Source of the DNA: Salegentibacter sp.
GTDB taxonomy: Bacteria; Bacteroidota; Bacteroidia; Flavobacteriales; Flavobacteriaceae
Assembly (NCBI GenBank): GCA_017795085.1
Contig: CP051246.1
Coordinates: forward strand, 4,466,514-4,530,513
DNA length: 64,000 bases
Reading direction: 5' to 3'
Under the pieces are notes generated by a model. The model did not search any database and was not told where the DNA came from. It saw nothing but the letters and a program-made list of their open reading frames with translations. The position numbers and the translations under genes are program-made. This document shows positions 1 through 7,748 of the stretch, one piece after another (position 1 is the stretch's first letter; every line of letters begins with the position of its first letter).

Positions 1-1
1 T

Positions 2-1402
2 ACTGGAGAGAGGAAAGATTTTATTAAGCTTTTTGAACATAGAAAAGAAGATTTTGAACTAATAAAGTTTGTGCCTGCTTCCGGAGCTGCTACACGAATG
101 TTCAAATCTCTTCATAATTTTGTTTCAAAATATAATCCGGAAAAGTCCGGGCTCCGTGAATACCTTGATTCTACTGATGATGAGGTGTTGCAACACTTTT
201 TTGAAGGAGTTGATCATTTACCTTTTTATGAAGAAGCTCTAAGAATTGCTAAAGACAGACATCCCGATTTTGAAGAGAAATCGAATGGGGAAAAACATCT
301 TATTTTAGTAAAAAGCATGTTGTATGAAGATGGTCTGAATTTGAGTAATTATCCAAAAGGCCTTGTGCCTTTTCATAAATATAGCTCCCGAATTGCCACG
401 GCTTTTGAAGAACACCTTTATGAAACTTCAAGATACATGGCAGTTAAGGGGGTGGCAAAACTTCATTTTACAGTAGCTAAAGGCGATAAAGAAAAATTCG
501 AAAAAGAATTTGAAGTCATAAAACAGCATTTGGAAAAAGACACCAATACCCGTTTTGAGATTTCCTATTCATACCAGGATCCTAAAACCGATACTATTGC
601 AGTTGATGAAGATAATAAACCCTTTAGGGATGAGGAAGGAAATTTGTTTTTCCGTCCCGGTGGTCACGGCGCATTAATTGAAAATCTCAATAATATAGAG
701 GCCGATCTTGTTTTTGTTAAAAATATTGATAACGTTGTGTTGGAGCAGAACCTTGGTGATTTGGTGGACTACAAAAAAATGTTGGGAGGGAAGCTTATTC
801 GTCTTCAGGCACAAATTTTTGAATATTTAAACCAATTGGATGCCGGGAATAATTCAGAAAGCAAACTTGATGAAATTGCCGATTTTATTAAGAAAGAGTT
901 GAAAAAAGAGATTCCTGATGCTTTTATCAAATTTACCGGTGAGGAGAAAACCCAATACTTGTACAGGTTGCTTGATAAACCTCTTCGCGTATGTGGAATG
1001 GTTAAAAATGAAGGCCAGCCCGGTGGCGGTCCTTTTTTGGTAAAAGATGAAACCGGAGCGGTGTCGTTGCAAATTATTGAGGGGGCGCAAATTGATAAAG
1101 ACAATATAGAACAAGTGAAAATTCTTAATAACTCTACTCATTTTAATCCTGTCGATCTTGTTTGTAGCCTTAAAAATTTTAAAGGTGAAAAATATGATTT
1201 ACATAAATATGTTGACGAGACTATGAGTTTTATCGCCTATAAAACCAAAGACGGGAAACCTTTAAAAGCCCTGGAGCGCCCAGGTTTATGGAATGGTGCA
1301 ATGGCTGATTGGAATACTATTTTTGTTGAAGTGCCGGTAACGACCTTTAACCCGGTGAAAACTGTAGCCGACTTGCTAAAGGAAAGCCATAGTAATGGAT
1401 GA
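2..1402 (+). CDS. DUF4301 family protein, 5'-truncated by window edge
   Basis: The reading frame is open from base 2 and continues upstream of the window, so the true start is not visible; the GTG at 71 is internal, because the residues before it (…FIKLFEHRKEDFELIKF) run smoothly into the conserved VPASGAATRMF motif. This motif, a central FRPGGHGALIENL segment and a late GQPGGGPF segment are what I associate with DUF4301, a Bacteroidota family of unknown function with a nucleotide-sugar-transferase-like look. No signal peptide is visible in the part seen. The stop overlaps the start of the ArfB-like gene by 8 bp, suggesting cotranscription. Family assignment is by recognition; the function is unknown. 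Confidence 0.85.
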   Translation, partial: TGERKDFIKLFEHRKEDFELIKFVPASGAATRMFKSLHNFVSKYNPEKSGLREYLDSTDDEVLQHFFEGVDHLPFYEEALRIAKDRHPDFEEKSNGEKHLILVKSMLYEDGLNLSNYPKGLVPFHKYSSRIATAFEEHLYETSRYMAVKGVAKLHFTVAKGDKEKFEKEFEVIKQHLEKDTNTRFEISYSYQDPKTDTIAVDEDNKPFRDEEGNLFFRPGGHGALIENLNNIEADLVFVKNIDNVVLEQNLGDLVDYKKMLGGKLIRLQAQIFEYLNQLDAGNNSESKLDEIADFIKKELKKEIPDAFIKFTGEEKTQYLYRLLDKPLRVCGMVKNEGQPGGGPFLVKDETGAVSLQIIEGAQIDKDNIEQVKILNNSTHFNPVDLVCSLKNFKGEKYDLHKYVDETMSFIAYKTKDGKPLKALERPGLWNGAMADWNTIFVEVPVTTFNPVKTVADLLKESHSNG

Positions 1403-1799
1403 GGAAACAATTCTAAGGGAAGTGACTTATAAGGCGGTGCGTAGTTCCGGGGCCGGAGAGCAACACGTGAACAAAACCGCTTCAAAAGTTGAACTTCACT
1501 TTGCAGTAAATATTTCAGAAGGTTTAAAAGAAGACGAAAAGCAGCGTATTTTTAAAAAGTTGGAAAATCGTATTACCGGTAGCGGCGAGCTTATTTTGCA
1601 GGATGAAACCCATAGGAGTCAGCATAAAAATAAAGAAGAGGTTACGGCCCGATTCCTGCAAATTCTAAGGGAAGCTTTAAAAAAGCCGAAGCCCCGTAAA
1701 AAGACCAAACCTTCGCGAGCAGCTAAAGAAAAACGCTTAAGAGCCAAGAAAAAACAGGGCGAAAAAAAGAATTTAAGGCAAGATCCTTTAAAGTCATAG
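1395..1799 (+). CDS. arfB: ArfB-like peptidyl-tRNA hydrolase with GEQ in place of GGQ
   Basis: This 134-residue protein has the layout of ArfB (YaeJ), which rescues stalled ribosomes by hydrolysing peptidyl-tRNA. An N-terminal release-factor catalytic domain contains SSGAGEQHVNKTASKVEL (about residues 17-34), followed by a strongly basic C-terminal tail (about residues 95-130, rich in K and R), which in ArfB lies in the empty mRNA channel. The catalytic motif is normally GAGGQHVNK; here the codons are GGA GAG CAA, so the second Gly of GGQ is Glu. In release factors substitutions of the GGQ glycines strongly impair hydrolysis, so activity is doubtful. The rest of the domain looks intact. It overlaps the upstream DUF4301 gene by 8 bp. 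Confidence 0.88.
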   Translation: MDEETILREVTYKAVRSSGAGEQHVNKTASKVELHFAVNISEGLKEDEKQRIFKKLENRITGSGELILQDETHRSQHKNKEEVTARFLQILREALKKPKPRKKTKPSRAAKEKRLRAKKKQGEKKNLRQDPLKS

Positions 1800-1815
1800 C
1801 ATCTTCTGTGTAAAA

Positions 1816-1843
1816 ATTCCACACTTGTTTGTGGTGTTTTTTT
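1816..1843 (+). terminator. putative terminator after arfB
   Basis: CCACAC and GTGGTG form a short, bulged stem followed by seven T. It lies about 20 bp after the arfB stop. The stem is weak, so this is a moderate call. A second repeat-rich stretch ending in a T run lies near 1896-1936 and might act as a backup. Confidence 0.4.
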
Positions 1844-1984
1844 ATAATTTCTACACTTTCTATATTTTCTGATTTTCTTTTCTTTTTATAAAAGCTTAGC
1901 AATCAACAACCAAGTTGTTTGTTGGGTGTTTTTTGTTTCATGGCATGATTTTTTATCTATGATTTTTGAATTAAAGTAAGCTAA

Positions 1985-2365
1985 ATGATGAGGAAATTAA
2001 TTTTTATACTGTTGGCCTTCGCAGGAATATTTCTTTTTTCAGAAGATATAAGCGCACAGCAATCAGCTAATAATTTTAATTTTGAGGTTGAGGAAGTTGA
2101 AAATTCAGAAAGGTCAAAACTTATTTTGGATAAGTCTTTTAAAAAATCAAAGTTTGATGAAATGGAAATCGATTATTTACCTCAAGTAATAAAAGATGTA
2201 CTTTCAAAAGATTTTAAGGGAGCAACTGCCAAAAAAGCATATGTAAAAAAGAAAGATGGGATTAACCTCTATAAAGTTGAAATTGAAGTAGACGGTAAAA
2301 CCCAAGACTTATATTCTGATATAAACGGAAACTGGACCGACCAGAACGGTATTGAATATATTTAA
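1985..2365 (+). CDS. secreted PepSY-like (DUF2874-type) protein, copy 1
   Basis: A 126-residue protein with a clear N-terminal signal peptide ending near SAQQ (residues 1-25), so probably periplasmic. The C-terminal half (LPQVIKDVLSKDFKGA… then …YKVEIEVDGKTQDLYSDING) is the PepSY-like / beta-lactamase-inhibitor-like fold: a helix followed by strands with a lysine-rich turn. It is paralogous to the protein encoded at 2878-3213, which shares the LPQ.IKD…DF.GAT…A.VK.K.G…YK…VDG…Y.D..GNW pattern. A good terminator follows at 2415-2443. The function is unknown; such proteins are common, small and secreted in Bacteroidota. Confidence 0.8.
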   Translation: MMRKLIFILLAFAGIFLFSEDISAQQSANNFNFEVEEVENSERSKLILDKSFKKSKFDEMEIDYLPQVIKDVLSKDFKGATAKKAYVKKKDGINLYKVEIEVDGKTQDLYSDINGNWTDQNGIEYI

Positions 2366-2414
2366 AGCACAGCAGCCTAGATTACTGTTGTATAATTTAG
2401 ATTTTCGGAAAGAA

Positions 2415-2443
2415 AGAGGGGCTCATAATCGAGCCTCTTTTTT
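2415..2443 (+). terminator. intrinsic terminator after PepSY-like gene 1
   Basis: AGAGGGGCTC and GAGCCTCT pair around an ATAATC loop with a two-base bulge, followed by a run of T. It lies 50 bp after the stop of the upstream gene. Confidence 0.8.
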
Positions 2444-2550
2444 GTTTATTATCTTGTGTATATAAAATAATTGAAATTTGGTACTGCGATATTTTACCAG
2501 TATAACTTATTTTAATTTTCTCTTCTACAGGGGTTTTAAAGAACTTTCTC

Positions 2551-2625
2551 TGTCACCTCGAGCGTGTCGATAGGTGTTTGGAACCAAAGTACTTATAAAA
2601 AAGAGGTTTCGACTACGACCTGACA
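2551..2625. repeat. degenerate palindromic intergenic repeat
   Basis: The left arm starts TGTCACCTCGAGCG and the right arm ends GACTACGACCTGACA; the outer TGTCA/TGACA is exact and the interior has AGGTTTCGACTACG-like wording. It resembles the short dispersed palindromes (TGTCACCTCGAGCG…CGACCTGACA) that I recall between genes in many flavobacteria. Both arms carry mismatches, so this copy looks old. Only one copy is seen in the window. Confidence 0.6.
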
Positions 2626-2877
2626 TTTATTAACATATAGGCTTAATTATAAGAAACCAATAAATCGAACTGAGGGCATTACTATTGAATGTGTGGTTAT
2701 TATTCTACACTATGAGTTCTTAAAAAGTGGGGATTCTACATAAATAATTCTCAAAATCAAAACTTATTAAAGTGTAATGTATTCGAAATGAATAAATTAC
2801 GTGTTTTTGGTTTTTATTGGTATGATATTTCTAATTACCTAGTCAAATTAAAACATTAAACTAAAAATTTATTTATT

Positions 2878-3213
2878 ATGAAAAAGTTAGGATTAAGTCT
2901 AATGGCAGCCGCAGCAATGTTTTTCGCTACTGAAAATATGAATGCACAAGTTGAAGAAGTAACTGAAACCGAAGCTCAGGTTGCTGATAAAACTCAGGAT
3001 CTTGAAGAAATTGATGTTGTTGCTCTTCCTCAGGCAATCAAAGATGCAGTAATGACCGATTTTAGCGGTGCTACTACTGAAGAAGCCTGGGTAAAAGAAA
3101 AGGAAGGTAAGAAAATGTATAAACTTCATTTAAATGTAGATGGTGAAAAGAAAAAAGTTTATGCAGATGAAGAAGGTAACTGGATAGATAAAAAAGAGAA
3201 GAAGGATAAATAG
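2878..3213 (+). CDS. secreted PepSY-like (DUF2874-type) protein, copy 2
   Basis: A 111-residue protein with signal peptide (residues 1-23, ending NMNAQ), a short acidic linker rich in E and T, and one PepSY-like domain (ALPQAIKDAVMTDFSGAT…YKLHLNVDGEKKKVYADEEGNW). The tail is highly charged (KKEKKDK). It is the closer match to the family consensus of the two paralogues here and begins after an A/T-rich untranslated leader without a Shine-Dalgarno site, normal for Bacteroidota. A hairpin at 3255-3288 follows. The function is unknown; a periplasmic binding or stress role is only a guess. Confidence 0.82.
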   Translation: MKKLGLSLMAAAAMFFATENMNAQVEEVTETEAQVADKTQDLEEIDVVALPQAIKDAVMTDFSGATTEEAWVKEKEGKKMYKLHLNVDGEKKKVYADEEGNWIDKKEKKDK

Positions 3214-3254
3214 TCTTTTAAATCTTAAACTACAACTAACTAACCAGCAGAAGT

Positions 3255-3288
3255 TCCGCCGTGTTTTATGAAAATAAGATGCGGCGGA
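3255..3288 (+). terminator. hairpin/terminator after PepSY-like gene 2
   Basis: TCCGCCG and CGGCGGA form an exact 7-bp GC stem, with further pairing inside (TTTTAT/ATAAGA). The following sequence is TTTATTT, a moderately good U tract. Confidence 0.65.
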
Positions 3289-3590
3289 TTTATTTCCATC
3301 AAGTGGGTTTCATACCCCGAGACTTGTTTTAATTGAGAAATTTTTTCCTATAAATACTTTACTTATAGGCTTGCTTCTAACTTCTAAGGTAATGATTATT
3401 AGCCGAATCTGTAGAGAAACCAACTCTTTCGGCAACGCAAGAAAGAAAAACTTAGTGATGTATAATTGCGATTTACCTCGATGATTAGTATTAAAGCAGG
3501 TATATTGTTGAGTGCCGATTATGAAGGTTTTTCGTATCTTTCGTAAATGGATGCCACCCAAAGACAATTATAAATTATAGATTTGTCTGG

Positions 3591-3620
3591 AAAGGAGGTC
3601 TTTTTGAGGCCTCTTTTTTT
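3591..3620 (+). terminator. terminator with no assigned upstream gene
   Basis: GGAGGTC, TTTTT loop, GAGGCCTC, then seven T. It is more than 370 bp downstream of the nearest gene on its strand, which already has its own hairpin, so it may end a small RNA. Confidence 0.6.
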
Positions 3621-3654
3621 ATGTGTACTTTTCACTTTATGAATATAAGTTTGT

Positions 3655-3662
3655 TAAATTTG
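3655..3662 (+). promoter_or_regulatory. promoter -7 element of sigma-54 regulator gene
   Basis: TAAATTTG matches the Bacteroidota TAnnTTTG element and lies 27 bp before the ATG at 3690. No clean -33 TTG is present at the right distance. Confidence 0.5.
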
Positions 3663-3689
3663 CGCTTAGGCTTATAATTTCCGATTTTT

Positions 3690-5045
3690 ATGACTAAAAT
3701 CCTCATAGTAGAAGATGATGTACCCTTTGGTACAATGCTTAAAACATTTTTACAAAAAAGAGAATATGAGGTAAACCATGTCTTTACTGCAGGTGAAGCA
3801 CTAAAAAAAATTAAAAATGAAGATTTTAGTTTAATTCTTACCGATGTAAGGTTGCCCGATAGCGATGGCCTGCAAATTTTAAAAGAAGTCAAGATTAAAA
3901 ATAACAAAACCCAGGTAATTGTTATGACTAGTTATGCTGAAATTAGCATGGCGGTACAAGCAATGAAAGATGGTGCTTTTGATTATGTTTCCAAACCCTT
4001 TAGACCGGAGTCAATTCTACAAACCATAAAAAACGCTTTGCAACATAGTAAGGCTAAACCGGTAGAAGAATCCAAAAGAAAGCAGCCTAAGGAAAGTTCG
4101 CCTAAAATTCATCGCGATGAGTTTGTAAAAGGTGTAAGTGATGCTTCAAAAAAACTGAATGATTATATTGAGTTGGTTGCACCTACCAATATGTCGGTTT
4201 TGGTTATGGGCGAAAGCGGGACTGGAAAAGAACAGGTAGCCAAGAGTATTCACGAACAGAGTAAACGGAAAAATGCCGCTTTTATTGCGGTAGATTGCGG
4301 GGCAATTCCAAGGGAATTGGCCTCCAGCGAATTTTTTGGCCATTTAAAAGGTTCGTTTACCGGGGCAATTAATGATAAAACCGGTCATTTTGAAGCAGCA
4401 AACGGGGGAACTCTGTTCCTTGATGAAATAGGGAATTTAACCTATGAACTTCAGGTGCAATTGTTAAGGGCATTGCAGGAGCGCCGCATCAAACCTGTTG
4501 GAAGTAATACTGAAATACAAGTTGATATACGTGTAATTACTGCTACCAACGAAGATTTGGCTCAGGCGGTAAAAGATGGCGATTTTAGGGAAGACCTCTA
4601 TCACCGTCTGAACGAATTTTCAATAAAAGTTCCTTCTTTAAAAGATCGTAAAGAAGACCTGATGCTTTTTGCCGATTATTTTCTTGATGAAGCTAACGAA
4701 GAATTGGAAAAAAATGTTATCGGCTTTACAGAAGATGCTCTTGAAGCATTTAAAAATTACAACTGGCCCGGAAATTTAAGGGAACTTAAAAATATGGTAA
4801 AACGAGCTGTTTTACTTACACAAACCGACCTTATCCCGATGAAAGTGTTGCCCCATGAAATTTCTATGGCCCCAGTTGGGAATACCGAAACCGAGTACGG
4901 TTTGTTTAAAAATAAGAATGAGGAACAGCTTATTCTGGAAGCTCTGGAAAAATCTGGTGGAAATAAAAGTAAAGCTGCCCGTTTACTGAATATTGACCGG
5001 AAAACCCTTTACAATAAGCTTAAACAATATGGTATTAAGCTGTAA
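3690..5045 (+). CDS. sigma-54-dependent response regulator, NtrC family
   Basis: A 451-residue cytoplasmic transcription activator. It has a receiver domain (1-115: acidic pocket D9/D10, phosphoacceptor D52 in LTDVRLPDSDG, T80, K102), an AAA+ sigma-54 interaction domain (about 145-380: Walker A GESGTGKE 174-181, sigma-54 loop GSFTGA 221-226, Walker B TLFLDE 241-246, late GNLRELKN), and a Fis-type HTH (410-451, GGNKSKAARLLNIDRKTLYNKL). It should activate RpoN promoters after phosphorylation. It is convergent with, and overlaps by 11 bp, the hybrid kinase gene on the other strand, an arrangement that suggests a functional pair. Targets are unknown. Confidence 0.93.
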   Translation: MTKILIVEDDVPFGTMLKTFLQKREYEVNHVFTAGEALKKIKNEDFSLILTDVRLPDSDGLQILKEVKIKNNKTQVIVMTSYAEISMAVQAMKDGAFDYVSKPFRPESILQTIKNALQHSKAKPVEESKRKQPKESSPKIHRDEFVKGVSDASKKLNDYIELVAPTNMSVLVMGESGTGKEQVAKSIHEQSKRKNAAFIAVDCGAIPRELASSEFFGHLKGSFTGAINDKTGHFEAANGGTLFLDEIGNLTYELQVQLLRALQERRIKPVGSNTEIQVDIRVITATNEDLAQAVKDGDFREDLYHRLNEFSIKVPSLKDRKEDLMLFADYFLDEANEELEKNVIGFTEDALEAFKNYNWPGNLRELKNMVKRAVLLTQTDLIPMKVLPHEISMAPVGNTETEYGLFKNKNEEQLILEALEKSGGNKSKAARLLNIDRKTLYNKLKQYGIKL

Positions 5046-7461
5046 CTTCCAGTTCTAAATCATTCATCAGGATCTTTACATCTTGTTTCAATTCTTGTAT
5101 TGAAGCTTTACTAAAGTTTTCCCGTTCCTCAATTGCGCTTAAGGTTTTCGCGATTTTAGTGGCCTTCATTTGCCGAAACATAGGAAGCATTTTATGAGCA
5201 ATGGAAGCCATTTCATCTTTCTCACTCTTTTGATGGGCAAGTTCTAGGCTTTTTAGGTTACTTTCAGAACTGCTTAAAAAAGCTTTTAAAATTGTTTGAA
5301 GTGCTTTGCTGTCTCCGCCTGAAAACTGATAAATCTCATCTAAATTATAATCTACACGGCCTTTTTTATCGGGTACGCCATAGTTTGAAGCGTTCACTTC
5401 AACTTCAAAAATTTTAGCTAGTGTGAGTAATAAATCAGAAGGGTTATAGGGTTTGATAAGGCTTTTGGTAAAACCGGCTTCCTTGTACTCCTCAGGATTT
5501 ACATCGGTACGCCCTGAAATTGCAATGGCAGGAATATGATTTATTTCAGCGCTATCTCTCACTTTTTTAATTAAAGTCAGCCCATCCATTTTGGGCATTT
5601 GAATATCGGTAAGTAGAACGTCAAAGTGCTGTTGCTTCAACTTATTTAAAGCATCATTGCCATTTAAACAGGTCTCACAACTCAGGCCAATAGATTTAAC
5701 CAATTCCTGGGTTAAGGCTAATTGTGAGGGCTCATCATCTACAACCAATGCTATTTTATCTTGTAAAAGTTTAGAATTGAATTCTGGTTGTTCAGGCTTA
5801 AATTTTTCAGAGCCGGTTTCTTTTTCCTGTAATTTAATCACCGGAAGACTTACAATAAATTCACTGCCTTTTCCTGTGGTACTTAATAGTTCAAGTTCGC
5901 CTTTTAGTAATTCAGTTAGGCTTTTTGTTATGGTTAGCCCAAGGCCTGTGCCCCCGTATTTTTTCTCTATGTTACTGTTTTCTTGAGAAAATTCTTCAAA
6001 AATCTCCTGTTGTTTTTCCTTCGGAATACCAATTCCGGAATCTTTTACAGAAATAATAAGACAGTAGCTGTCTTCAATTTCCTTTTTTAAGTGTGTGCTA
6101 ATTCTTATTTCGCCTTCATGGGTAAATTTATAAGCATTGGTTACCAGGTTAGAAATTATTTGTTTTATCCTAAAAGGATCGCTAAGTACCTGGCAATCGC
6201 TATCTTTGGTAGATTCGACTTTTATAGCCACGGCCTTGTCAATCTTACCGGGAAGGGAATTATATACCGTTTCTTCCACCAGAGTTTTAGGGTTAAAAGG
6301 TAATTTTTCTACCAGCATTTTACCGGCTTCCAGTTTTGAAAGGTCAAGCAGATCGTTCACCAGTCTCAGGATAAAATCTGAAGATTTCTTCACGTGTTGT
6401 AGATAGTGACTTTGTTTTGTGTTGAGGGCGGTTTTATGTATCAAATCGGTATAACCAATAAGCGTATTCAAGGGAGAACGTAAATCGTGTGTTATGGCGG
6501 CCATAAATTGTTCCCTGCTTTTTAAAAGCGATTCGGCAAAAGTTTTGGCCTCTTCCAGTTCCAGACGATAGCGATGGCTGCGTGTTATATCTTTAATAAT
6601 AAGTATCGGGAAAATAAGCAGGATTAGGATACTAACCGAGCCGGCAATAATCATAATTATAGAGGTCTCTTTCAGCATTTTTTCTGAAGTTTCAGCCCGT
6701 ATTACTGAAGCTTCCCGCTCTTCCTGTTCAATTTTGGCAAGTAAACTGCGCAATTGCTGATTAAGAACCATATCATTATCCAGCAATTCGTTTTCTTTTT
6801 GGTTAACTGTATTTCTGAATTCTTTATTAGCAATTTCGAGTTCGCTCAACACATTTTTTACTGATCCAATTAAAGAATCTGCTGTTCTATTGGTAAGGTT
6901 ATTGGCATTATCTTCTTCTGCATATTTTAATAAACGCACTAAAACCCTGCGTTGGTGGGGTTCAAGATCAGCAAAACGTTCTTCGTAGCTATCACTTTCA
7001 AAAGATTCGTCCATCTTTTTAAGCTCATCAATAACCTGGGTGTAATAACTACGGTTACGGTCTTGTTCCCTGAGTCTCAAAAGTTCGTTTAAATTGTTGG
7101 TTTTTCGATCCAGTAGATGTGAAATGCTATCTAATTCAGAGCTCATAAGGGTATCGGCATACGATTCCTGGAGTTTTTGAATATCGGTTCTGATGGAGTC
7201 TATATGGTTTAGGTAAAGGTCTAAATCGGTTTTATAGCCAGTTTGTATAAGTCTTCGACTAATATTTTCGGTTTCGTAAAGATCGGTGGTGATATCCCCA
7301 ACCAGAAAGAGTTTATCGTTATTGTTATTATTGTTTTTAGCTAAATTAGTGTAGGTAATTACCTGAGTATAAACAAACCATATCGAAACTGCTGCCAGGA
7401 CAGCCAGTAGAACATAGCCAATTACTACCTTAAAAGTTATGGAGCGTTTTGTATTTCGCAT
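5035..7461 (-). CDS. hybrid sensor histidine kinase with receiver and HPt domains
   Basis: An 808-residue membrane kinase. TM1 (11-31) and TM2 (267-289) bracket a largely helical extracytoplasmic sensor of about 230 residues. Then come a coiled linker, HisKA with phosphoacceptor H325 (FMAAITHDLRSP), HATPase_c (N box NAYKF 442-446, G1 DSGIGIP, G2 GGTGLGL), a receiver (D619 in LLTDIQMPKMDG, K670) and a C-terminal HPt domain with H756 (ASIAHKMLP). This is a complete phosphorelay chain in one protein, so an external receiver, plausibly the neighbouring NtrC-type regulator, would be the final acceptor. A run of six Asn (43-48) follows TM1. The signal is unknown. Confidence 0.93.
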   Translation of the reverse strand: MRNTKRSITFKVVIGYVLLAVLAAVSIWFVYTQVITYTNLAKNNNNNNDKLFLVGDITTDLYETENISRRLIQTGYKTDLDLYLNHIDSIRTDIQKLQESYADTLMSSELDSISHLLDRKTNNLNELLRLREQDRNRSYYTQVIDELKKMDESFESDSYEERFADLEPHQRRVLVRLLKYAEEDNANNLTNRTADSLIGSVKNVLSELEIANKEFRNTVNQKENELLDNDMVLNQQLRSLLAKIEQEEREASVIRAETSEKMLKETSIIMIIAGSVSILILLIFPILIIKDITRSHRYRLELEEAKTFAESLLKSREQFMAAITHDLRSPLNTLIGYTDLIHKTALNTKQSHYLQHVKKSSDFILRLVNDLLDLSKLEAGKMLVEKLPFNPKTLVEETVYNSLPGKIDKAVAIKVESTKDSDCQVLSDPFRIKQIISNLVTNAYKFTHEGEIRISTHLKKEIEDSYCLIISVKDSGIGIPKEKQQEIFEEFSQENSNIEKKYGGTGLGLTITKSLTELLKGELELLSTTGKGSEFIVSLPVIKLQEKETGSEKFKPEQPEFNSKLLQDKIALVVDDEPSQLALTQELVKSIGLSCETCLNGNDALNKLKQQHFDVLLTDIQMPKMDGLTLIKKVRDSAEINHIPAIAISGRTDVNPEEYKEAGFTKSLIKPYNPSDLLLTLAKIFEVEVNASNYGVPDKKGRVDYNLDEIYQFSGGDSKALQTILKAFLSSSESNLKSLELAHQKSEKDEMASIAHKMLPMFRQMKATKIAKTLSAIEERENFSKASIQELKQDVKILMNDLELEVTA

Positions 7462-7513
7462 AGCATTAATTATCGCTAAAATTACACCAATTCAACAAAA
7501 TACAATAAAATTA

Positions 7514-7543
7514 TTGAAAATCCCGAAATGCATATTACATTTG
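7514..7543 (+). promoter_or_regulatory. Bacteroidota promoter upstream of TPP riboswitch
   Basis: TTG (7514-7516), 19-bp spacer, TACATTTG (7536-7543): an exact match to TTG-N19-TAnnTTTG. Transcription would start near 7548, just before the riboswitch aptamer. Confidence 0.8.
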
Positions 7544-7552
7544 CCGCAAATC

Positions 7553-7640
7553 TCACAAGGGGTGCCGCGCTATGCGGCTGAGATCATACCCAAAGAACCT
7601 GGGCGGGTAATGCTGCCAAGGGATAGCGCAAAAAGCGCGA
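7553..7640 (+). ncRNA. TPP (THI-element) riboswitch aptamer
   Basis: All the signature segments are present in order: GGGGTGCC (7559-7566), a P3 hairpin GCCGC/GCGGC (7564-7578) running into CTGAGATCATACCC, then GAACCTG, GGGTAATGC and AAGGGATAGC. This is the thiamine pyrophosphate aptamer. It sits between a good promoter and a terminator (7649-7693) in front of a TonB-dependent receptor, so binding of TPP should shut off receptor synthesis. Confidence 0.96.
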
Positions 7641-7648
7641 GTATGTAC

Positions 7649-7693
7649 TCCTGAAAATGCCAAAATATGTAGTTGGCAGGTTCAGGATTTTTT
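7649..7693 (+). terminator. expression-platform terminator of the TPP riboswitch
   Basis: TCCTGAA pairs with TTCAGGA (7 bp) and inside it TGCCAA pairs with TTGGCA (6 bp), followed directly by six T (7688-7693). It lies downstream of the aptamer and 55 bp before the start codon, the expected place for transcription attenuation. Confidence 0.88.
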
Positions 7694-7748
7694 ATTAAAA
7701 TAACCTTAAGAATAATCGCCCCTTTTATTCGTAAAATTTTTATTACGA

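Larger units (their letters stand above)
2366..2877. other. intergenic region with terminator and degenerate palindromic repeat
   Basis: About 510 bp between the two PepSY-like genes. It holds the terminator at 2415-2443 and the imperfect palindrome at 2551-2625. I see no convincing coding frame in the rest, which is AT-rich. Confidence 0.6.
3214..3689. other. intergenic region, possible small transcript at its 3' end
   Basis: About 475 bp without a recognisable gene. It contains the hairpin at 3255-3288, a hairpin (AGACAA/TTGTCT, 3562-3588) directly before a terminator at 3591-3620, and the promoter element of the downstream regulator at 3655-3662. A 19-codon frame starting at 3520 (MKVFRIFRKWMPPKDNYKL) also precedes that terminator; I cannot tell whether it is translated. 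Confidence 0.5.

Noticed and set aside
3900..4400. GSFTGA instead of GAFTGA in the sigma-54 regulator
   Set aside because: The Ser variant is common in Bacteroidota sigma-54 activators and needs no special explanation.
7314..7340. Trinucleotide repeat coding for six Asn in the hybrid kinase
   Set aside because: It is in frame, short and in a loop after the first membrane helix; length changes would not break the gene.
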